Assembly: GCA_003439945.1 (NCBI GenBank)
Contig: QVRM01006416.1
Location: 1,522,501-1,586,500 of the forward strand
Direction of reading: 5' to 3'
Length of the DNA stretch: 64,000 nt
Source: Dermanyssus gallinae
Taxonomy: Eukaryota; Arthropoda; Arachnida; Mesostigmata; Dermanyssidae
The translations under genes were made by a program, and so were the position numbers. The first letter of the stretch is position 1; the number at the start of each line of letters is the position of its first letter. Shown here one piece after another: positions 44,081-54,886 of the stretch. Under the pieces are notes generated by a model. The model did no database searches, was not told the origin of the DNA, and worked only from the letters and a program-made list of their open reading frames with translations.

Positions 44081-45259
44081 CAGGTAGTTCAATAAGTTCT
44101 TAGAATGAGCTTTTTAGAATTCGAATTTTGGCGCGCTTCCACCGCTATTAGGAACTGCACCTTTTCGACTGCCAGCAGTCAAAATATTATGGCGATTGGC
44201 CGTTGCGATTTCGTTTGATCGCTATTCCCGTGCAACGTATCGGCGTGATTTTGAAAAATGGAGAAAAAATAGTTTCGAGTGGTTATCAAGCATTTTATTT
44301 CAAAGGTTGGAATGCGACCCAAGTGAAAACTGAGTTAGACGAGGTGTACGGTGACTCTGCGCCATGTTTTGCTACTGTTTCCAACTGGATTAATGAGTTA
44401 AAAAGAGGTCGCAGGAGCACCGGGATGAACTACGTTCAAAACGCCCAAAAACGGCAACTGATTAGGAAAACGTGGAAAAGGTGCGGAAAATCGTTGCCGC
44501 TGGCTGCCGCATTTGCTCAACCAAGGCCAAAAAAACGCGCCTGTTTTCGCTTCACAGCGAAATTTGGCCAAGATGTCGAACAATCCGTCGGATTTTTGGC
44601 GCAGATTCATGACCGTCGATGAAAGCTGGGTCCATCACTACACTCCCGAGACCCAAGAAGCATCTTGCCAATGGTGTGCACCTGATGAAGGACCTCCGAA
44701 GAGGGTGCGGACAACGGCATTGACCGGAAAGGTGATGGCTACAGTTTTTTAAGACCAACGTAGAATAATGCTGGTCGACTACCTTGAGAGCGGTAAAACG
44801 ATCACAGGAGAATATTAGGCAAGACTGTTAGACTGCCTTTAGCAAGAACTCATCGTGAAACGGCCCGCTTTGCAGAAGAAGGTTGTCCTGTTTCACCAGA
44901 ACAATGCTCCTGCACACAAGTCCCGGCAAGCATCGGCAAAACTGGCCCAACTGAGGTTCGAACTTATTGAACAACCTTCCTATTCTCCAGACCTGGCCCC
45001 CTCTGATTATTTCCTCTTTGGACATTTGAAGAATAGTCTCGGTGGAAAGCCTTTTTCCAGCAATGAAGAGGTTAAGGCTGCTGTCAATGCCTATTTTCAG
45101 TCTAAAGACGCGGAATTCTACTTAAGAGGTATAAAAGCTCTGAAATATTGGTGGGAAAAGTGTATTGAGCATCTCGGGGAGTATATCGAATAAGATAAAT
45201 TTAAAAACATGATTTGGAAAATTCTTGGTTTTCATTCTAAGAACTTATTGAACTACCTG
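44081..45259 (+). mobile_element. mariner transposon with perfect 28-bp terminal inverted repeats
   Basis: The 1.18-kb element is flanked by TA on both sides (44079-44080 and 45260-45261). The terminal repeats 44081-44108 and 45232-45259 (starting CAGGTAGTTCAATAAGTTC) are identical inverted copies. Inside is a damaged transposase: ATGGAGAAAAAATAG (stop at codon 5), GWNATQVKTELDEVYGDSAP, then a gap where the second helix-turn-helix should be, then FMTVDESWVHHYTPE, GKVMATVF, a stop, HQNNAPAHKS, YSPDLAPSDYFLF and a proper C-terminus at 45193. The catalytic D, N/D and D positions lie in VDES, QNNAPAH and SPDLAPSD. The second is N, so the triad is broken. The sequence is closest to the irritans-type group. 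Confidence 0.92.
44260..45193 (+). pseudogene. Inactivated mariner transposase
   Basis: Length and ends fit a transposase of about 340 codons shortened by an internal deletion of about 60 codons after KRGRRST. There is an early TAG, a frameshift near 44300, a TAA after GKVMATVF (44750) and another stop before the C-terminal block (44817-45193). The second catalytic Asp of DD34D reads Asn (HQNNAP). No functional protein can be expected. Confidence 0.85.
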
Positions 45260-45691
45260 TATTCGGCGAGGATAGCCTTTCACAAACTCGGTATGCGATA
45301 AATGGTCCGCCAAGTTCCGTTCCGGCAACTTAAGCCTTCTAGGCTAACCCAGTTCTGGAAGTCCTACTACGCTCGAGGAGGATCACCTGCGCGAGACTGT
45401 ATCTGTGTGTGAAAAATTTCGTGGGTGTAAACGCGTGAATTAACCATGGTTCTCGGGGTGTGTCACACAACCTCGTCACTCGCTGCCGCGTCCATGGTTT
45501 TGGCTTTGTTATTGCTGTTGTTGTGGCTGCTGCTGCTGCTGCTGCTGCTGGAAAAGAGCCATCTCTTTGCCAAATGCAACTAGTCTGGGTGGCGACGCAA
45601 GGCTAAGGGAGCAGTTGTTGTTGTTGTTGTTGCAACTGCTGACACTTCTGTTGCGCTTAGGTAGTGGGTGTAGTTGATACCGTTGAGAGGA
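45260..45691. other. Gap before the smoothelin-like gene
   Basis: No gene recognised. It contains a CTG/CAG run at about 45522-45550 and (TTG)n at about 45617-45632. Confidence 0.5.
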
Positions 45692-45789
45692 CTTGAAACT
45701 GAACGACTCACCGACATCGTCGGCAATGATGCTGATGTCGACGATTTTGAAGGTTATGATGAAGCTGAATATAATCATCATGAGGACGA

Positions 45790-45999
45790 TGAAGAAAAGA
45801 AAAGGAAAAAGAAAAAAGAAAAAAGAAAAAGAAAAAAGAAAAAAGAAAAAAGAAAAAAGAAAAGAAAAAGAAAAAGAAAAAGAAAAAGAAAAAGAAAAAG
45901 AAAAAGAAAAAGAAAAAGAAAAAGAAAAAGAAAAAGAAAAAGAAAAAGAAAAAGAAAAAGAAAAGAAAAAGAAAAGAAAAAGAAAAGAAAAAGAAAATA
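45790..45999 (+). repeat. (GAAAAA)n hexanucleotide repeat
   Basis: About 200 bp of GAAAAA/AGAAAA units with single-base interruptions. In one plus-strand frame it would encode alternating Lys-Glu and stays open into the downstream candidate exon. Confidence 0.95.
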
Positions 46000-46007
46000 T
46001 GGTTTTG

Positions 46008-46267
46008 CCCATGATGCAATCAGTGGCCGCAGCCACGGCAGCTACAATAACGAGGCCCTCTCGAATTCGAATAGGCAGCCTGCTGCAGTTTTCCTCAGCT
46101 CAGCAGTCATCGAGCGGGTCAACCGCCACCATCACCACCGGCAGCGGTAGCAACAGCAGCAGGCTTGACGGCCTGATGACTACGCCTGCTCTATGGGACG
46201 CCCCAGACGCAACGTCTTCACAGCCGAACAGTGCATATCGTAGTAGCTGTGCCACCAGTATTAGTAA
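46008..46267 (+). CDS. Candidate upstream exon of the smoothelin-like gene, Ser/Thr-rich
   Basis: An open frame running from ATG 46008 (or through from the Lys-Glu repeat) to a donor AA/GTAAGC. It reads MVLPMMQSVAAATAATITRP, then RIRIGSLLQFSSAQQSSSG, SRLDGLMTTPALWD and SSCATSIS. The two leftover bases AA plus the first base C of the exon at 47790 make an Asn codon and keep the CH-domain frame, which is the main support. A neighbouring donor GTAAGT four bases earlier is out of frame. Its start is uncertain. The Ser/Thr-rich composition suits a disordered region ahead of the CH domain. Confidence 0.35.
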
Positions 46268-47507
46268 GTAAGCGAGAGCGAGAGAGAAAGAGAGATCTAT
46301 TTAGATTAAGAGAGAGAAGGATGGATATCATAGGGAGGGTGCATAAAGGAGGTCAGAGGGAGAGAGAGAGAAACATAGGGACACTCACACCCACCTACAG
46401 AGCCAACAACAACGGGGCAAATATAGAAGTCTAGAGAAGGAGATTGAAAACAAGAGCAAGAAAGAAACAGAATCAAAAACCAAGCTCTCAAGATTATTGA
46501 TGGTGCTGAGCTTGCTCGATGTCTTTTCGGCCTAGGGCCTGTCGGCATGTGCGAGTGACGGCCGGACCACTCCTCTCTACGACGACGACGACGACGACAA
46601 CAATAATAACAGCAACAACAGTAACAACACCGATACTAACAGCAACAACAACAACAATGGCAATAACAAAAACGAACAACACAATATAACAACGACGACA
46701 ACAACAGCATCAACAACAACACAAACAAACAACAACAACACAAACGAACCACACAACATAACAACGACGACAACAGCAACTTCAACATCGAGAACAACAA
46801 CAACATCGATAACAACAGCAACAACACCGTTACAGCGCAGAGGCACTGCGCAAGCAAGAACCCCGCCGAGTCTCACCGAACCTAGACTAGGTGTTCTTGC
46901 TTGCGCTACCCTGAGCGTGTTTGGTTGCTCGTTAACAGGTCGTCCTAGCACACCCGCCCTCCAGCCCTCACTTATCTCACGACCCTCTCAGCCATCCATC
47001 CAGCCAGCCAGCTACTCTCTCTCATTATTAACACTGCTTTTATTACCGCTATTCGGACAGCGTGAGTGAAGAGCGGTGCTTCACTCACGCACGAGTGCTG
47101 TTGCAGCTTTCTTACGGGCGGCTTACTCTTGCCAACAATACAGCTAGCTAGATACTTACATACGACCTCTTCTGGTGGTGGTGGTGGTGGTGTTACAACT
47201 TGCAATCTGGCAGATGAGATCTCGCACCGGTCTCGCCAAGCCACGACGGTCGGCCACCGCGAATAGCATTGACAATAAGAGCAGTAGAAACAACCTCACC
47301 AGCAGCAGAAGCAGCAGATTTCACTAAGAGTACAAAAGCGTGCGCTGATTAACAACAGCAGCAACAACAACAACAACAACAAACCTCCAACAAAAAGGCA
47401 TTAAACAAGGCACCGCTCAGCAACAATAGCAACAACACCACGTAAGTTTACGCTTGCGCCACCTACAGCAGTTTACAAGTTGTTTCCAGCCGATCATTAG
47501 CGAAACT

Positions 47508-47545
<38 letters not shown>

Positions 47546-47789
47546 AGGAGGGTTGTCCTATGACTGGCAACAATTGCTTATCCGATTGAAGCACACTTTT
47601 AATTAAAAAAAAACATCGTGTGTACTAAAAAAGGCATCGTTGTGAGGAAAAGCTTTCACGCATCTGCCAATTCTACTTCAAATTTCCTCTTAGCGCTCAG
47701 CGGTGCTAATGGTACAATTATATGACAATTGTACATTGTAATACAATTGTATGACTGCTATTCTGTTGTGTTTCAATGCTTCATTTCAG
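46268..47789. other. Low-complexity intron
   Basis: Dominated by (CAA)n, (GAC)n and (GTG)n-type triplets (46560-46830, 47170-47200, 47350-47390), with (TA)n at 47512-47542. Valine- or leucine-rich open frames on the minus strand are artefacts of the triplets. Confidence 0.55.
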
Positions 47790-47909
47790 CAGCTTTTCTG
47801 CGTCCAACGCCCCTTGCAATAGTAACAGGATGCCAATCAACGTTGCAGACACAAAGAATATGCTCCTTCGTTGGGCTAAGGCAAAGACGAAGGAATATGA
47901 CGTAAGTAG

Positions 47910-47950
<41 letters not shown>

Positions 47951-50900
47951 CGTGTGGATGTGTCTATCCAAGAGGTGTTAACCAAGTTTGACTAAAATGT
48001 ACATGTGCGCAATGCCACTGTACGGGTTTTTCCGGTGCAAGTGATTGTGTGTTTGTTCAGGCACAGCAAAATATCCTCGAAAACCTCACTCAGAGGCACT
48101 TCGTGAGTACACCGGATAAATTAAATCATTTGGAAAAGACAGTCGAACAGACATGTGGCCTTAGCACAGAGTGACTAACTAATATCTGGTGATTTGATGC
48201 TACATGCTCTCCTGTGACGAAGATGGTTTTACAATACATGATTGGAGCCACATTCAATATAAGATACTTTTATCATATTGTTTGTTTGGCACCCATAGTC
48301 AAACCCGGTGGCGTGGCGCATTCGTGTGAGCCTTCCGACCGGAGGAGACACGTGAATGTACGGGTTCGATCCCCACCATTGCCCATTTGTATTTATTAGG
48401 GTCTGTTTTATAAAGCAGCGCGAAAGCGGTTCCGTAGACGCTAAATGTTTATGAAAAAGTTAAGCCCATAAGCACGCGAGTAAAAAGAAGGAACCTAACG
48501 CCTCGCCGTGAACGATCCTACTTGTTTGAACCACTGTAGAGCATTAAAAAACAGGGGGAAACCTATGTTGATGGAGTCGAGTGTCTCCAACGTAATAGGT
48601 ACAAAGTGGTAGCTCCTAGATGGTTTGAGACACTTTATTTGCTTTTCCAAATCCGCGCGTTCTGCAACCCATCCAGATTCAACTGCGCTGTGCTGATAGG
48701 GTCGCCGTGCATAAAAACGGTTACGTCCCACAAAAGGTTATTCCGGGTAACTATAGCGGAATAGTGACCCCGTCAGGTCGTACCTGGGGTGCCTCTGCTC
48801 TACCTCGACGATGGCACCCTTCTTGACAATAGTCGGTGTTCCTCAGAGACATCTGATGGAGCGGGCTGCAGCGTAACTAAATCTAAAAGTCTATATGCGA
48901 GCTATTCCTACAGGGTTTCGAAGATGAAGAGAGACAGCAGGTGATCGCAGAATTTTACAGCAACCTACCGGGCATCCTTGTAAAGGATCGGCGTGGACTG
49001 GACCTGCTGGGTACGCCGGTGTTCCCCGACATGATTGGCCCGATTAACCTAGAAGAGAGAACAACTCTCTCGGCTTTACCAGCGACTGGGCTATCTCGGG
49101 AGATATCAAGTCCACTTTCTGCTCCGGTACACAATGGGAGTGCAAAACTTCCCGTACGTACTACGGACCTCACCTGCCTTCCTTCTGTCGTCAGAAACCT
49201 TTGGACCTCGACGACCAGGTGAGATGAGCCTTGAAAAACATCTTTGACCTGACGCTCGATGCCATGGATGCAGGCAAGCCTACCGGTCGGGCCTCTGCAG
49301 TGGCCGCTACTGCCGGCGGACTTATCAGCCATCAAAAAGGCGCCGTTCGGATCTGGGACGCGTGTCGGTCTGGTCTTCACTAGACAGAAGGGGTGGGACC
49401 AAATCGTCACTCAGGCTACCCACTTAACTCTTCTGTCTGCCTGCGAGTTAGATGTAGACGGCATTAGACTGAAAGCGGTTTCATCGCCCGGCAGTAAGCT
49501 GGCCGACGACCAGTTCCGTGCCGCCAGTGGCCTCAGACTTGGCACTGCCATGTTTGAGAGAGAAGAATGTCCATGTGGATGAACGCGGCCTGCACCGACC
49601 TTGCTGCACTAAGCTGGCCGGGCCTACCCAGGGCCGTCACGATGCCATCAATGACATCCTCCGCCGCGCTTTCAGACCAGCCGGCTACCGTGTCACACTG
49701 GAGCCAGGTGGACTGCAGAGGGACGACAGGCGTCGACCGGATGGCCTTACCAACTGGGGCTAGGACCATAATCAGCTGCTGGCGTGAAACGTCACTGTCT
49801 CCGACCCGTACGCATCGGCTATCGTGCACTAGCCAGCACCATACGTAGACGTATACCATTGAGCATCAGAAATATCAGCAATCATCGTTACTTTTACATG
49901 TTTACGGTGTTTGACGGGTTAATCTAATAAAAGAAGCGCTGTTCGGATCAGCTCGGAAAACATTGCCTTTGTGCCAGATGATATATGGCGAACATTGCAT
50001 TTGTGCCAGATGATATATGGCGAACATTGCATTTGTGCCAGATGATATACGGCAAACCATGCATTTGTGCCAGATGATATATGGCGAACATTGCCTTTGT
50101 GCCAGTTGATATATGGAAGTCTTAAGTCTTAGCTTTGAGCAGCACTGTGAGTCTGACTGAATCAGAAGATGAGAGAGGCAGAAGATCTCAGACTGATGTA
50201 GAACACTTCCGAAGGAGGGGATGGGGTTGCAAACGGATCATCCTAGCAGCCGGCCATGCGACTTAACGAAAAGGCTTACCTCAAAAGTATACTAGGCATT
50301 ACCCGGCTGCCCCGATCCGCGCATAAGGCAACGCTCTGAGTTTGCCTTCCTAGAACGAACATTTGCACATACTCCTATATTTGGGTGTATCCTGCGCAGG
50401 TATGTGTAGTTTCACCCGCGCCCCGTCAACACCTGCATCGGTAAGCGACGTCTCTCTGCGCTCCGTTGAGTCGTCCCCATTTCGGGGATGCCTTCGCATG
50501 CGCCTTGCTACCGGAAGAGACACAAGGGTGCACGGATTTGATCGTCCCCGCCGTTGCACATTTGTATTTATTGGGGTCCGTCTTATGAAGTAATGCGAGA
50601 GCAGTTCCGCAGACGTTAAATGTTGGCTGAGAGTCAGTGACAGGTTCAGACATGCTCTTCTACTCATACTACTACTACTACTACTACTACCACTACGACT
50701 ACCGCGAATACTACAGGTATTAAGTAGCACAATTGACGGCAAGTGAACGAGTATGGTCATGGCATAAACACATGCCATAAACACGTATATGTACTATACC
50801 AGGCAAGAGACGCCACCTACACACTCCGGCCGGAGAGGAGCCCAGCGTTGGCGGGCCACTGCTGTTTAGGCGAGTTGGTTCTTCTTCGGGTGCGAACAGA

Positions 50901-52082
50901 GATGAAAGGCCGGTCTGGCGAGCTCGACAGGCCTCGCAATGCCGCCAGCAAAAGGCGTGATAGCGGTCGCGGCAGGTAACAAAACCAACAACAAGTCCAG
51001 GTAGATTGCAGGTCTGGGGCTTCGCTCGCCAACTCAGGTGCTTCGCCATTGAGTCGCCACAGCCGCTCACCGCTGATGCTGGTGCGTCACTGCGGCAGTG
51101 CCCCGCTTGTAAGCCGGTAGCAAAAGAGAGAAAGCATCTGTCAATATACCTTCCGCATGTTGATTCTCTTTCCAGGGCAGGCCTATATCAGAAATAAGTA
51201 GATCAACCAGGAACTTCCGCTGGCACTTCTTCCGTATCTAATCTTTGTGGTCGGCTGTGTTGTTTATGTCGATTTGTTAATACTAGTGGTCTTTGTTGTA
51301 ATGATGCCTAGATGAAGGCTAGGTAATTAGTATATATGTATGTATGTGTGCGTGGGCCGTTTACCGAGTAACGGCAAAAAAAAGTGCATCGTTTCGGAAA
51401 GGAATCGCGGCACATCAAAACAAGATAATGCGTACTTGATGACAGTAGTTCGAACTCTAATTCGTGTAATGCTGCTACTGTGACTCTAAATGTGTGTGTC
51501 GAAGGATTCTCATGATGAAAGATGATTTGACAATTCTTGGGGATATAAGGGCAATGGCCATTACCTTTACGGCTGACAAAAGTCTTTGACCTTGGGCTTT
51601 GGGGTGTAGTGGTGGACCCAAGTTTTGTCTATGGTCCCGAACGAATCGAGGTCCCAAGTTTTGCGGATTGCACTTAAGCATCGACAAACAGGGCCACAAG
51701 TTTTTTTTGTTTTGTCGTTTATGTCGTGTATTTGTAATATTTTGTGCAGTATACTATATTGTAGTATATAGTATTACGGAGATGAATATGATACGTAGGT
51801 AGTTAGATCTCACGCACGTTCAATCGACAACTTTTCATGAGAACCTCATCTTTGAAGGTTGTTGCTGTCCGCGCCTATGTTTAAGTGCAATTATTGAAAA
51901 TTGCATATTCGCCAACGCTGATGCAAGGACCCAGTAGAACGAGTGTCACTAGACTTTGATTTGCGTAGGAGTCTACTCCCAGAAATAACAATGCGTAATT
52001 ACTGCACGGCTTGTCCTCTATTGTGCGCCATCTCGAGGAAATTCAGATTAATTGTTCAACCCCCATATATATATGGCTGTAA

Positions 52083-52141
<59 letters not shown>

Positions 52142-53949
52142 CATAGACATAGATTACGTCTATACGAATACATATGCACATTGTACGAAGTACCTGGTTG
52201 CTTTTATAATAAAACACAACGATTTTTTAGGGGATAATTGCATGTGGTTCTTTCCACACTAACGTGCAAAACCATAAAGGACCTGCTGCAATGGCTATTA
52301 ACATAACGTCTTCACGGATTCAAACGACGCCGTTCCAATGAGCAGCCTGACTATGAACGCCCAACTGAGACACCTTTTGTAAGATTAGTTAGTGACAGGT
52401 GCTCAGCAGCATGTCAAAAATCGATCTCAAAGCGTGAGTTGCACTGGTGCCAAGTGATGAAAAGTGTTCTCTGTTGTTGACAAAACAGCAATTTATAAAT
52501 AGCGCCTCCTTAGAGACCAAAACGTTCAGGTGATTGTCCAGTCAGTAACCGGTAAAATGTGATCGAGTTTGGCTGCTGACCTACTGTTTAGATAGAAACA
52601 CTTCAGTTTTGCATGTTGGCCTGCTCTTGGTTTTAAGGAAGACAGTGGGTGGAGTTGTAGTCAAAGGTTCAGGTTGCCGGCATGCGCTCAATCGGTCATA
52701 TCGGCATGCTTGAAGTGTGAAGTCGTTCATCCGGCAGATGCCCGTGAAATGGACCTATTAGCTTAATTAACCGGCCGGCTATAACGCCGAATTCATTACG
52801 GTTTGTTCTTCTCCATCATCGTCAAACGAACAACATGAAAAGTAGAGAAACTATTACATGCTCGTACTATAAATAGTTAGTTGCCTCACACTTGTGAAGA
52901 TTTTATTTACCGAGTTTTAATTAATTCTTACTTACGGTCTACAGTTGTAAGACAGTTGCATTTCGCTGCAATCGGGTAAGATTGTATAGCTGCCCGTTGA
53001 TGGGGAACCAGAACAGGCCAGTGATTGTAGAAGCAATTAGCGTATAAATCACTAAAAATAGTCGCATACCATTTCTGCGCTTGTCACTTGACTTGATGAC
53101 TGTCTTGATTGCGCGCGCTTTGTCATGACACTGCTGTAAGCCTTATGTATGCTGTTGTAGCGCGCAGGCGAGAAAAATCATCCTCTTTTAGACCAAATTT
53201 CTTGTCGTCCCTATTTCCTCTTTGCGCATCCGTCACGATCGGGATCGCCGCACAGTATTTGGGGGCGTTTGGTTGCAATAGGCCTGCACACCTACTCAAC
53301 CCTTGTCCTTCCCGAGGGCACTTCTCCGGGACACGTCCGTAGCTTTGCCGTCTGAAAGCACGCGGGCGTTTTGCTCTTTTCTCATACGGGAGGTTTGGAA
53401 ACACTATTCCCCCCGAATTAAGAAATGTGTGGCACTACTTCGAGACCGTGGGAGGGGAGCCTCGTGCGTCACCGGTTCTCATGGATCTCGTCGAGGCCTC
53501 AGTTCACGAACCCGAGGGAATGCGTCGAGCCGTTCTTCGGAGCGCTGGGTTGCCATAGCCCTTTGCGGGTCAGCCTCATCTCGACCACCCGACGGCACCT
53601 GCGTGCTTACGTAGCGGGCGCGTGATGCACATGCGCCACTAGCATCCTGCGTGACTAGTGTGAGACTCGCAAACCCACTAAACCCGTATCATTTAACTTG
53701 CGACCCCTCACTTGCAATGGGTAGTCAGCATATTTGACTAAGCGCGAATTCTTTTAATGGCAGTGCATTCTTGATCGAAAATGGTTTTGGATACGGTTGT
53801 CGGGTAGCGTATAAACAAACGCCTCTCACTCTAGGCAAACTACACTAAAACAATTAACCGTGTTATCAAACGAACGTTTCTTGAGCTCCCTCTATTTTAA
53901 TAATCCGTATTGGTATTTATATATCCAAATTTCGAAGCACCAGTTTTGC

Positions 53950-53983
<34 letters not shown>

Positions 53984-54846
53984 GTTAGGTTGATTTATAA
54001 GTCCCTTCCGAAAATTGCATGGCGGTAAGAGCAGACCTGTATTATACCGTGGAATTCGTTAACAGTAACAGATAGGATTAACGACTGATACTGGCCCGGA
54101 CGCCCTGTGACACGCCTGCATTAACAACGGTGGTCGAAAGAAACCCACACCTCTCGCTGTGCGAGATCATGGTCATTGTCGACTTACCATACACATCCGT
54201 TCAAAGGCATCTCCATGCCGAGAAATTTGTCAGCAAGCGTAAGGTATGGGTGCCGCACGCGCTCAACAATCGCCAATGGAGGAGCGTGTGCAAAAATGCG
54301 ATCAGCTCCTAAAAAAAGAACGAGAATCGCCCCTTTCTCCGCGCCGTGGCGACAGGGGATGAGAAGTCGACACTCTATAAGAACGTTGTCCACAGAAGGG
54401 CGCGGCTTAAAAAGGGAGTAATAACTGCCAAGCCCGAACCCCATACAAGGAAAGCCATGTTAAGTGTTTGGTGGGATGCGAAGGAGGTGGTATGTCATGT
54501 GTTGTTTCAGCCAAACGAAACGATTAATACGATCAAATAGTGTCAACAACTGGAGACAATTTAAAGAGGGCAATTGACCAGAAGCCGTCGGAATTGGCAA
54601 ACAGACGAGGAGTAACTTTCCACCACGACAACGCAAGACCACACACAAAAGTTAATGGCATTTGGATGGGAACTACTTCAGAAGCCGCGACGCCACCTTC
54701 TGTAGAGATGGAATCATAAGCTTGCCCGAACGTTGTGCTGAGGTAGTTGAATAAAGTGGGCAATACAGCGTTCAATAAAAACTTTCCGTTGTAACGACAT
54801 GTGTCTTCAAAAATGAATAAAAAATCGTGAGGAACTTTTGGATCAA

Positions 54847-54886
<40 letters not shown>

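Noticed and set aside
45509..46036. 175-codon minus-strand frame of Phe/Ser repeats
   Set aside because: Pure translation of the (GAAAAA)n repeat on the other strand.
46577..46951. Valine/leucine-rich minus-strand frames resembling membrane proteins
   Set aside because: Produced by (CAA)n and (GAC)n triplet runs; no conserved feature.
48914..48979. A 66-nt phase-0 open segment with acceptor and donor, looking like a second CH-domain cassette exon (GFEDEERQQVIAEF...)
   Set aside because: The same sequence recurs in reverse at about 38.65-38.73 kb as part of retroelement family R, so it is mobile-element coding, not a host exon.
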